Notes: generated from the letters alone by a model not told the origin. A DNA stretch of 6,130 bases from JADHUC01 sp964617665 (GCA_964617665.1 CAZUAH010000743.1:1-6130); one strand, 5' to 3'. Numbered from the stretch's first letter, positions 1 through 5,254 are shown. Program-made: numbers and translations.

Positions 1-368
1 GCACCGGAGGAATTCCACGCCTGTACCTGCAACGCGGCGCGTTCCACTACAACGAATTGACCAAAGCCGTGAATCTGCATCCCCGGGACCAAGGCCCGGC
101 CATCTCGGTCTTCATGCACGACGGCGATCAAACGATCAGCGCAGCCACCAATGGAATCTTGAGTGAACCCGTCTCGGGCCTGCACGTCGTTCCCGAATTC
201 GGCGGCGGCAGTCTGGCCATGCCATTCTGGGGCGGAAACAAGAACAGCCCGGGCGACATCGCCGAAATCATCATCTTCGACCGCAAGCTATCGGACACCG
301 AACGCACCGGCGTCGAAGCCTATCTGGCGGACAAGTACGGGATCAAGCATGTGAGACGTTGGATGTAG
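1..368 (+). CDS. LamG-like (concanavalin A-like) domain protein, C-terminal fragment
   Basis: The reading frame is open from the left edge (first full codon at 3) to the TAG at 366-368, giving 121 visible residues; the true start lies outside the window. The visible part has the alternating beta-strand look of a LamG/concanavalin A-like jelly-roll domain (strands such as 'AISVFMHDGD' and 'GDIAEIIIFDR'). It ends in the diagnostic 'AEIIIFDRKLSDTERTGVEAYLADKYGI' motif: a last strand, then the 'LSD.ER..VE.YL..KYG' helix that closes many planctomycete LamG domains. Such domains usually lie at the end of large secreted or surface proteins and bind carbohydrate or protein ligands. The full architecture cannot be seen, so the specific role is unknown. 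The internal TTG at 57 is not a credible start because coding-like sequence continues upstream of it. Family assignment is good; function is not resolved. Confidence 0.8.
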   Translation, partial: TGGIPRLYLQRGAFHYNELTKAVNLHPRDQGPAISVFMHDGDQTISAATNGILSEPVSGLHVVPEFGGGSLAMPFWGGNKNSPGDIAEIIIFDRKLSDTERTGVEAYLADKYGIKHVRRWM

Positions 369-387
369 GCCGAATTGACACTTCGGC
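369..387 (+). terminator. Stem-loop directly after the LamG gene, possible terminator
   Basis: GCCGAA (369-374) pairs perfectly with TTCGGC (382-387) across a 7-nt loop, starting on the first base after the stop codon. No T-run follows, so it is not a classical intrinsic terminator. It could act as a 3' RNA-stabilising hairpin or a weak or Rho-assisted terminator. Confidence 0.35.
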
Positions 388-523
388 TGTCGGGCCAAGC
401 GTCAGTCGATTGGACGCCGAGGCGTCTTCGGCCAAGCGCAACCACGCGATCGAGTCAGACTTGCGGGCGAACTGTATCATCGCCACTTCCCGCCCGGTTC
501 AGCTTCTTGACGTTAGCAGGTTG

Positions 524-538
524 TGCGAATGTTTCGCA
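524..538. promoter_or_regulatory. Palindrome TGCGA-N5-TCGCA, candidate operator
   Basis: TGCGAA (524-529) and TTCGCA (533-538) form a perfect 6-bp dyad with a 3-nt centre. The shape (two 5-bp half-sites, 5-bp spacer) suits a dimeric helix-turn-helix regulator or a short RNA hairpin. The same half-sites and spacing recur at 4678-4692 and 4867-4881 upstream of the fixJ-like gene. It lies about 215 bp upstream of the chosen PilZ start. No protein is known to bind it; the operator role is inferred from symmetry and recurrence. Confidence 0.4.
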
Positions 539-751
539 TGTGGCGTCTGAACATCCGCTTTTCCCCACGTTTTTCGCCACGCTGATAGTCCTTTGTCGCA
601 CAGCGGTTTGACACGAGCCAGCAGCAACCTAGGAGATAAGAGGCCGAGTTGCCGGTTGTCACTGAGACTGCCGTAGGGGGGCCATTCCGTTCTCGGTCGA
701 TGTATTCCACTGGTTTCGGTGTTCCAACTCCAGTACGAATGGGGACCGCGA

Positions 752-1486
752 ATGCACGTATCGAGAAGTCGTTTGTCAGAGTTAATAGCTTGGCTTAGCG
801 TTTGTCTACTGGCGGCCACCTGGGGCCCTTGCTTGGAAGGTGCCTGTCGTCACCTCTGGAACGTTTTCGGCCTGTTCGGGCTGGCCGCCGCCTACGGACT
901 GGAGACCGTCCATCGCGTTCGACAGTCGTGCGAGGATCGACGAAAGCGAAAGCAGTCACTGATGCGTTATGAAAACGCGATGGAAGGAATCCAACGCCAG
1001 AATAGAACGGACGCCGAAGTGCGACGGGCGACCAAACGCATCACCGAATTCGCGGCCCAGCGGCACGTGAAGATCCCGGCTCTTGATTGGGAGGACCCGG
1101 CGGAGGAGCAAGAGACTACAAACCGTCGCTCCGAGGGAAGAACGAAATGCTCGATTCCTGTCGATGTATTCGAGTATGGTGCCACGGGCGAACTAAACGC
1201 CTTGGCCCAGGATGACTCGCACACCGCGTACATGCGAAACATTTCCTCCAGCGGTATCGGCGTATTGCACCACAGCCCAATCGATGCCCACCAACTCGTG
1301 TTGCGCATCGCCCTTGGAGACGATGAATACATCTCCTTGCGGGTCTGTCTGTTATGGCGTAGACCGGAAAAGGACGGATGGTATTCAAGCGGTGGCAAAG
1401 TCGCTGAAGTGATCGCCGACGTTGATGCCGGCCCAACCGTGCGAAACACCGAGCAGCACGGTGCCTTGTGTCAATCCGACGCGTGA
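752..1486 (+). CDS. Membrane-anchored PilZ-domain protein (probable c-di-GMP receptor)
   Basis: Encodes 244 residues from the ATG at 752, preferred because GGGGA (741-745) lies 6 nt upstream. An in-frame GTG at 719 adds 11 residues but has no visible ribosome site. Two hydrophobic segments (about 9-27 and 36-53), each beside basic residues, predict a membrane hairpin with both ends cytoplasmic. A charged, helical linker follows (about 58-105; DRRKRK at 62-67). The C-terminal half is a PilZ-like beta-barrel with both signature elements: RxxxR (R126-R130 within RRSEGR) and NxSxxG (N163, S165, G168). In PilZ proteins these residues bind cyclic di-GMP, so binding is likely but untested. It is the first gene of a same-strand cluster, 84 nt ahead of the HPt gene, suggesting it reports c-di-GMP level or modulates the downstream relay at the membrane. 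No enzymatic domain is present. Confidence 0.8.
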   Translation: MHVSRSRLSELIAWLSVCLLAATWGPCLEGACRHLWNVFGLFGLAAAYGLETVHRVRQSCEDRRKRKQSLMRYENAMEGIQRQNRTDAEVRRATKRITEFAAQRHVKIPALDWEDPAEEQETTNRRSEGRTKCSIPVDVFEYGATGELNALAQDDSHTAYMRNISSSGIGVLHHSPIDAHQLVLRIALGDDEYISLRVCLLWRRPEKDGWYSSGGKVAEVIADVDAGPTVRNTEQHGALCQSDA

Positions 1487-1570
1487 GGGGCTTGGTAGAT
1501 GACCGGCCTACAACCAGCATCGAACCGTGCAAACAACGCTCAACTCCGCTTACAAGAAAGTCGATAGGTC

Positions 1571-2110
1571 ATGTTTCCAAGTGGCATTAACGAATCCAGC
1601 TATCACCGTGGCGACAAACGTGCCGTGATGCCCGATGACGAACGCGACCGGGCTGATGAAACGGCTCGCGCAGTCGACGGCACCGATACTAGGGCGCCGA
1701 TCGATACCGAGATGCTGCTGGAACGGTGCGTGGGAAACGTCGAATTTGCCGAATCCTTACTTGAAGAATTCGCTCAATCGAGCATCGAGCGCATTCAGAC
1801 GATTTCGCGCCATGTCGTCGAAGGAGATGCGGATGCCATAGCAGAAACAAGTCACGCACTTAAAGGCACAGCGGCCATCCTCGCGGCGGAAGACGTGCGA
1901 TCTGCGGCCGCCAGGTTGGAGGCGACCGGCCGTTCGGGCGACCTGACAGACGCAGGCGAGGCCATGAGTCGGCTCCGCGAGGAAATGCAGCGGTGTGTCA
2001 ACCACATCCGGGAGAACGAAAGAGGGGCGACGGAACCGCAGGCAACAGTCGGGCCGTGCTGCGGGGGGACCGAATTGGGGCAAGTGCACGGCACCGGAGC
2101 AGGTGTTTGA
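1571..2110 (+). CDS. Histidine-containing phosphotransfer (HPt) domain protein
   Basis: A 179-residue free-standing HPt protein. After a charged, probably disordered N-terminus (1-43), a helical bundle spans about 44-147 and carries the phospho-accepting histidine in 'ETSHALKGTAA' (H95, with K98-G99 after it), the classic HxLKG signature. It is followed by the 'AAARLE' helix seen in HPt domains. HPt proteins shuttle phosphate between the Asp residues of receiver domains and have no catalytic activity themselves. The tail after 150 is Gly/Thr-rich and shows nothing known. The start is uncertain: the ATG at 1571 has only a weak upstream AGG, and an ATG at 1628 would trim 19 residues without touching the domain. 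The receiver-kinase gene starts 11 nt after its stop, so the two are almost certainly co-transcribed, and that receiver is the obvious phosphate partner (inference). Confidence 0.88.
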   Translation: MFPSGINESSYHRGDKRAVMPDDERDRADETARAVDGTDTRAPIDTEMLLERCVGNVEFAESLLEEFAQSSIERIQTISRHVVEGDADAIAETSHALKGTAAILAAEDVRSAAARLEATGRSGDLTDAGEAMSRLREEMQRCVNHIRENERGATEPQATVGPCCGGTELGQVHGTGAGV

Positions 2111-2116
2111 AAGGGG
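2111..2116 (+). promoter_or_regulatory. Ribosome binding site of the receiver-kinase gene
   Basis: AAGGGG (preceded by GA of the HPt stop codon) lies 5 nt before the ATG at 2122. This fixes that start and argues against an upstream in-frame start at 1993, which would overlap the HPt gene by over 100 bp. Confidence 0.7.
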
Positions 2117-2121
2117 TTGCG

Positions 2122-3429
2122 ATGCCGACAACGGATTTGTACGCCCTGGTAGTAGACGACGACCCCATCACACGCAAGATGTTGTTGTTCGCCTTGGAGC
2201 GAGCTGGATTCCTCTGCGACGGCGCAGAGGACGGTCTACAGGCCGATGCGAGAATCGCCCAGCGGGCGTACGATCTGGTGGTCACCGACCTGAGAATGCC
2301 GAACAAACACGGACATTCACTGGCGATGGGCATCTTGCGCATGGAGCAGCGACCGATCATCGTGGTCCATACCAGTGTGGACGATCCGCGGGTGACTGAA
2401 GACCTGATGTTGCGGGGCGTCGACGACATCATGTACAAGCCAGTGCAACCCGCGGCTTTCGCCGCCAAGGCCAAGAGCCTGGTTTCGAGAAGGCGTGGCG
2501 ATAGCCCCGCAGCGGCTCCGCTAAACGGTTTCGCCGATTCGTTGGGCTCGGGCGAGATGTCCGCAAGTGCCTCGTGCAATGATCTGGGCCGATATCGAGT
2601 CATTCGCGAATTGGGCCGCGGCAACATGGCAATCGTGTACCTCGCAAACGATCAGCGTCTGGAGCGTGACGTCGCTCTAAAGATCCTGCGGATGGATGGA
2701 AATGACGCGAGCAAGTCGTTCGAGCGATTTCAGGAGGAAGCCAAGACGGCGGCAACCCTCTGCCACCATGGCATCTGTCCCGTATACGACGTGGGCACGG
2801 CCGAAGGCCGCCACTTCATCGCCATGGGGTTCATTAAGGGGCATACGCTGAGCCATTACATTTCGTCGGAACGTCTGCAGCCGGAACGACAAGTCGCCAA
2901 GGCTGTGCGGAAACTGGCTCAGGCGCTGGGCCATGCCCACAAGCGAGGAATCGTTCACCGCGACCTCAAACCGTCGAATATTGTTGTCAGTGGCGAAGGT
3001 CAGCCGGTCATCACCGATTTCGGTCTCGCTGCGCGCATGGGCGAAGCGAAGCTTGCATTGACACAGAAGGGCCGATTGATCGGCACGCCCGCGTATATGT
3101 CACCCGAGCAGGCAGACGGTGAATCGGAGAACATCGGCCCGCTAAGCGACGTGTACAGCCTGGGGGTCATTCTGTACCAACTGCTCACGGGCCGATTGCC
3201 CTTTCGAGGATCCGTCGTCCAGGTTATCTACAAGATCATCTCCGAGGAGCCGGATCCTCCTTCCGAGTACCGCCCCGATGTTGACCCGCGATTGCAGAAT
3301 CTCTGTGTGTCGATGATGAGAAAACACAGGGATGATCGCATTCCGTCTATGGAGGATGCTGCCAATATACTAGGTCGGCTTCTCATCAACCCGCGCAAAC
3401 CGCCGACACGATGCGCTGCTGCATCTTGA
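2122..3429 (+). CDS. Receiver (REC) domain-Ser/Thr protein kinase fusion
   Basis: Encodes 435 residues. Residues 6-123 form a canonical receiver: acidic pocket D12-D13-D14, phospho-acceptor D56 in 'VVTDLRMP', switch T84 ('VVHTS') and K107 ('YKP'). A linker of about 35 residues (Ala/Gly/Ser-rich) leads to a Hanks-type kinase domain (158-420): glycine loop 'LGRGNMAIVY' (164-173), ATP lysine K187, helix C E206, catalytic 'HRDLKPSN' (H279, D281, N286), DFG D299-G301, and the 'GTPAYMSPEQ' segment (321-330). All key residues are present, so both phospho-acceptance and kinase activity are expected. R280 makes it an RD kinase, and T314/T322 in the activation loop are candidate autophosphorylation sites. 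There are no transmembrane or PASTA segments, so it is predicted cytoplasmic. Bacterial Hanks kinases are usually membrane-anchored or carry other sensors; a directly fused receiver implies control by His-Asp phosphorelay, and the preceding HPt gene fits. Substrates are unknown. Confidence 0.93.
   Translation: MPTTDLYALVVDDDPITRKMLLFALERAGFLCDGAEDGLQADARIAQRAYDLVVTDLRMPNKHGHSLAMGILRMEQRPIIVVHTSVDDPRVTEDLMLRGVDDIMYKPVQPAAFAAKAKSLVSRRRGDSPAAAPLNGFADSLGSGEMSASASCNDLGRYRVIRELGRGNMAIVYLANDQRLERDVALKILRMDGNDASKSFERFQEEAKTAATLCHHGICPVYDVGTAEGRHFIAMGFIKGHTLSHYISSERLQPERQVAKAVRKLAQALGHAHKRGIVHRDLKPSNIVVSGEGQPVITDFGLAARMGEAKLALTQKGRLIGTPAYMSPEQADGESENIGPLSDVYSLGVILYQLLTGRLPFRGSVVQVIYKIISEEPDPPSEYRPDVDPRLQNLCVSMMRKHRDDRIPSMEDAANILGRLLINPRKPPTRCAAAS
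2211..2230 (+). other. Strong stem-loop inside the receiver coding sequence
   Basis: CCTCTGCG (2211-2218) pairs perfectly with CGCAGAGG (2223-2230) around a 4-nt loop, about 90 nt into the receiver-kinase gene, over the codons for LCDGAED. It may be incidental to coding, or could slow ribosomes or polymerase or affect mRNA decay. Confidence 0.4.
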
Positions 3430-3530
3430 TTGGTCTTGCCAGGATGATAGCGGACAGGCGACGGCGAAGAGGAGGCACGGATCGGAGAGAGAGCGATGGT
3501 AGCACGCCACCTTGCTGACCGTCACAAATG

Positions 3531-3588
3531 ACCAAGCTCGTTCTTGGTATCCAATACCATCTCTGAGGTGAGACCGTGTTCTCCTCAG
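3531..3588. terminator. Hairpin cluster between convergent genes, possible bidirectional terminator
   Basis: Three perfect 6-bp stems occur in 58 bp: ACCAAG/CTTGGT (3531-3536/3543-3548), TGGTAT/ATACCA (3545-3550/3554-3559) and CTGAGG/CCTCAG (3563-3568/3583-3588). The first two overlap and are mutually exclusive. They lie between the stop of the kinase gene (3429, plus strand) and the stop of the zinc-ribbon gene (3598, minus strand), where transcripts from both sides should end. There is no T-tract on either strand, so intrinsic termination is not proven. The rest of 3430-3597 shows nothing recognisable. Confidence 0.35.
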
Positions 3589-3597
3589 CACCTGCGA

Positions 3598-3825
3598 TCA
3601 GTACCGGGCCACCGGACGATTCACTGCACAAGAGGCCTTCGCGCCTTTGCGACGCACCACGGTGCGTCTCGAAACACGACGAAATAGCGGCCGAATGCGC
3701 CAAAATTTTCTCTGGCAACTGTAACATCGCATGCAGACGACGAAGAGACGCGAAAAGAAGGTCAGCGCAGCGTTTCCGCTCCGGCTGAGGAAAACGGTCG
3801 TCGATGCACAGTGGGGGCATTTCAT
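3598..3825 (-). CDS. Small zinc-ribbon protein
   Basis: Encodes 75 residues. It opens with 'MKCPHC' (C3, C6) and has a second cysteine pair in 'CYSC' (C34, C37), followed by an aromatic/basic 'QRKFW'. This is the two-knuckle layout of a zinc ribbon, with an extra cysteine at C31 and a hydrophobic stretch (about 21-31) between the knuckles. Small proteins of the form 'MxCPxC..S......CxxCxxRF' are common in planctomycetes and have no assigned function. The C-terminal half (42-75) is Arg-rich and may bind nucleic acid. It lies 50 nt downstream of the fixJ-like gene on the same strand and could be its co-transcribed partner. No Shine-Dalgarno sequence is visible before the ATG (the upstream bases are A/T-rich), so translation may rely on coupling or a leaderless/weak site. 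The gene is supported by the motif; the function is unknown. Confidence 0.65.
   Translation of the reverse strand: MKCPHCASTTVFLSRSGNAALTFFSRLFVVCMRCYSCQRKFWRIRPLFRRVSRRTVVRRKGAKASCAVNRPVARY
3651..3668. repeat. 18-bp near-perfect palindrome within the zinc-ribbon gene
   Basis: GACGCACC (3651-3658) and GGTGCGTC (3661-3668) are perfect inverted arms around a 2-bp centre. It lies in the Arg-rich 3' part of the zinc-ribbon gene (codons for SRRTVVRR). It may be incidental to Arg-codon use or a protein-binding or RNA stem-loop site. Confidence 0.4.
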
Positions 3826-3875
3826 TTTATTTGGCGATCGCTTGTTGCCACAGGATCTATCACCCGGGTCCGGTA

Positions 3876-4514
3876 TCAGCAGAACGCCATTGGACTCGGC
3901 CCGTCCGTGCCGATCAATCGTAACAGTTCAACCACGCTATCCACTCCCGCCTTGTCCAATACCCGTGAGCGATGTTTGGCGACCGTCTTTGGGCTGATTC
4001 CAAGCTCGTTGCCAACCTGTTTGGCGTTCTCTCCCAGCAGCAGGTGGTCCATCACCTCTCTCTCCCGCGGCGACAGGCCTTTCAGACGCCCAGACACATC
4101 CGGATGGCGTTCTTTCCACAACTGGTTCTGCTGTTGATGTTCCAGTGCTCTTTCAATGCGTTCCAACAAGTCTTGGCCACCCAAGGGCTTCTCCAGAAAA
4201 TCTACCGCCCCGGCTTTCAACGCTTGCACGGCCATGGAGACGTCGGCGTAGCCACTGACAACGATCATGGGAACGCTGATCTTCCGTCCCTTCAATCGCC
4301 TCTGCAGTTCCAGTCCGCTGATGCCCGGCAGTCGCACATCCACGACCAGGCAGCAAAGCGTGTCAGCGTCGGTGGCCTTGAAGTTATTCAGAAATTCCAG
4401 CGCGCTGCCGTAGGTGTTCACCGTTAGTTGCACGGAACGACCAAGCAGTTCAATCGACTCGCGCACGTCCGAGTCATCGTCGACGACATGTACAGTTGCA
4501 TTCTCGGAAATCAT
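3876..4514 (-). CDS. FixJ-family response regulator (REC + LuxR-type HTH)
   Basis: Encodes 212 residues. The receiver domain (about 5-124) has the acidic pocket in 'VDDD' (11-14), phospho-acceptor D59 in 'VVDVRLPG', S87 in 'VVSGYAD' and K109 in 'EKPLG'; the 'SGYADVSMAVQALKAGAVDFLEKP' stretch is characteristic of the FixJ subfamily. A Gln-rich linker (127-131) leads to a LuxR/GerE-type helix-turn-helix (about 147-201; 'LSPREREVM', recognition helix around 'ISPKTVAKHRSRV'). These proteins are phosphorylated by a partner histidine kinase, dimerise and activate promoters. The ATG at 4514 is chosen over an in-frame ATG at 4592 because GGGAGG (4520-4525, minus strand) lies 5 nt upstream and receiver homology begins right after it. 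No histidine kinase is adjacent, so it is an orphan regulator here. The zinc-ribbon gene follows 50 nt downstream on the same strand. Which genes it controls cannot be read from the sequence; nifJ-like oxygen regulation should not be assumed. Confidence 0.93.
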   Translation of the reverse strand: MISENATVHVVDDDSDVRESIELLGRSVQLTVNTYGSALEFLNNFKATDADTLCCLVVDVRLPGISGLELQRRLKGRKISVPMIVVSGYADVSMAVQALKAGAVDFLEKPLGGQDLLERIERALEHQQQNQLWKERHPDVSGRLKGLSPREREVMDHLLLGENAKQVGNELGISPKTVAKHRSRVLDKAGVDSVVELLRLIGTDGPSPMAFC

Positions 4515-4519
4515 CCCAT

Positions 4520-4525
4520 CCTCCC
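4520..4525 (-). promoter_or_regulatory. Ribosome binding site of the fixJ-like gene
   Basis: On the minus strand GGGAGG sits 5 nt before the ATG at 4514. It is a strong match and decides the start over the upstream in-frame ATG at 4592. Confidence 0.75.
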
Positions 4526-4677
4526 GCCGTAGTGCATGGCCAGTGTTGGTGACTCGTGCGGTTTTGCCTTTTGGCGTCAATAGCTCTGCCATTTGCCTGC
4601 GCGAAGCAAGAAGGACGCTCCGATGGGGAGTCCTTCAACTCTAGTTTCGGCTTTTCTCACCAGCGCTCGTAACGTGG

Positions 4678-4692
4678 TGCGACTTTTTCGCA
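4678..4692. repeat. Left arm of 15-bp inverted repeat, TGCGA-N5-TCGCA palindrome
   Basis: Exact reverse complement of 4867-4881, with the same half-sites and spacing as 524-538. Homology does not extend past the 15 bp on either side. Confidence 0.8.
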
Positions 4693-4866
4693 TCCCTAAG
4701 CGTGCAGGGAGATCCTACACATCGGGGGCGTATTCCGTCCGTCGCTGTGCCGGAATCCCACGCTTGCTTGACATCGACCGCGTCAAAACGGTTATGCACC
4801 GACGAGCTGCCCTATCGTTTGTTGCTGACCGCCCAAACATACAGAAACCTTTCCGCGAAGACCAAC

Positions 4867-4881
4867 TGCGAAAAAGTCGCA
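4867..4881. repeat. Right arm of 15-bp inverted repeat, TGCGA-N5-TCGCA palindrome
   Basis: Exact reverse complement of 4678-4692; the inner flanks (T at 4693, C at 4866) do not pair, so the match ends sharply. Confidence 0.8.
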
Positions 4882-5002
4882 TTGCTCATCCATAAGGAAC
4901 TTCTCGACTAGCGACGGGTATGATGCAGGCGCGAGACCGTCGGCTTCTCCACACGCGTTAGCCGGAAATGTTTCTCGCCATCGATAGAGGCGGGGAATAT
5001 TG

Positions 5003-5254
5003 ATGGAGCAGGACCTACTCAGGACACCGGCAACGCCAATCGGACGCGTCCGGCGCGATGGCCAGGATCTTCCCGATCGACCCGCGGCGAAGACCCGGCG
5101 AGTGAAGCCGCAGACGCATGGCATCGGAGCGAGATACGATAATCGCTGGCATGGGTACTCGTTTTTATCGTTAAGGTGTTTCTACCGGTGTAGCGTGGAG
5201 AAGGCCCAGAACATCGAACGTTCCGAGCCGTTCGAGATTTGTGAGTTCGGCTGA
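5003..5254 (+). CDS. Possible small hypothetical protein, weak
   Basis: An 83-residue ORF starting with ATG, preceded by GAGGCGGGG (4987-4995) that ends 7 nt upstream and could serve as a ribosome site. The product is Arg-rich in its first half, has four aromatic residues around 'SFLSLRCFYRC', and matches no family I recognise. Third codon positions lean to G/C like the neighbours, but length and composition are also compatible with chance. An overlapping 142-codon minus-strand ORF (5019-5447) is equally uninformative. Treat as a candidate only. Confidence 0.2.
   Translation: MEQDLLRTPATPIGRVRRDGQDLPDRPAAKTRRVKPQTHGIGARYDNRWHGYSFLSLRCFYRCSVEKAQNIERSEPFEICEFG

Larger units (their letters stand above)
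369..751. other. Intergenic region / possible leader of the PilZ-HPt-REC-kinase cluster
   Basis: About 380 bp with no convincing gene; the short ORFs here have no recognisable domain and lie on both strands. It contains the stem-loop at 369-387; a second tight stem-loop at 413-426 (GACGCC/GGCGTC, 2-nt loop); a 9-nt direct repeat GGCCAAGCG at 393-401 and 430-438; the palindrome at 524-538; and a perfect -35-like TTGACA at 608-613, with only a poor -10 (TAGGAG, 630-635) at 16-nt spacing. The promoter of the downstream cluster is presumably in here but cannot be placed firmly. Confidence 0.5.
4678..4881. other. 204-bp inverted-repeat element (MITE-like or structured RNA/operator array)
   Basis: The segment is bounded by perfect 15-bp inverted repeats: TGCGACTTTTTCGCA at 4678-4692 and its exact reverse complement at 4867-4881. 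Each arm is also a small palindrome (TGCGA-N5-TCGCA). Inside are nested stems: AAGCGTG/CACGCTT (4698-4704/4759-4765), extended by GG/CC after a 2-nt bulge; ATTCCG/CGGAAT (4732-4737/4751-4756); TTGAC/GTCAA (4768-4772/4782-4786), close to the centre of the element; and GTTTG/CAAAC (4817-4821/4834-4838). No transposase and no clear target-site duplication is seen at the ends. It starts 164 bp upstream of the fixJ-like start. Possible natures are a decayed miniature transposable element, a branched noncoding RNA closed by a 15-bp stem, or paired operators that loop DNA. Confidence 0.5.

Noticed and set aside
528..1243. 14-nt inverted match between 528-541 and 1230-1243
   Set aside because: The second copy lies in the codons for the conserved PilZ 'MRNIS' motif, so protein constraint explains its sequence; no further extension or symmetry.
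967..1532. Two minus-strand ORFs opposite the PilZ gene
   Set aside because: No recognisable domain and low-complexity Arg/Ser composition; the plus-strand frame carries both PilZ motifs.
1993..2121. Upstream in-frame start at 1993 giving a 478-residue receiver-kinase
   Set aside because: It would overlap the HPt gene by more than 100 bp, adds 43 residues without receiver homology, and has no ribosome site, whereas the ATG at 2122 has AAGGGG at good spacing.
1998..2627. 209-codon minus-strand ORF opposite the receiver-kinase
   Set aside because: No recognisable domain; it mirrors well-supported receiver and kinase coding sequence on the plus strand.
4514..4592. N-terminal extension of the FixJ-like regulator from the ATG at 4592
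   Set aside because: The extra 26 residues have no receiver homology, and a strong ribosome site sits directly before the ATG at 4514.
4593..4911. Short plus-strand ORFs over the inverted-repeat element, considered as transposase remnants
   Set aside because: No DDE, HUH or other transposase motif in any frame, and different frames give equally uninformative peptides.
4931..4978. Possible tRNA or riboswitch in the GC-rich stems here
   Set aside because: The stems do not make a cloverleaf, no TTCGA-type T-loop or anticodon arm is present, and no riboswitch core motif is recognisable.
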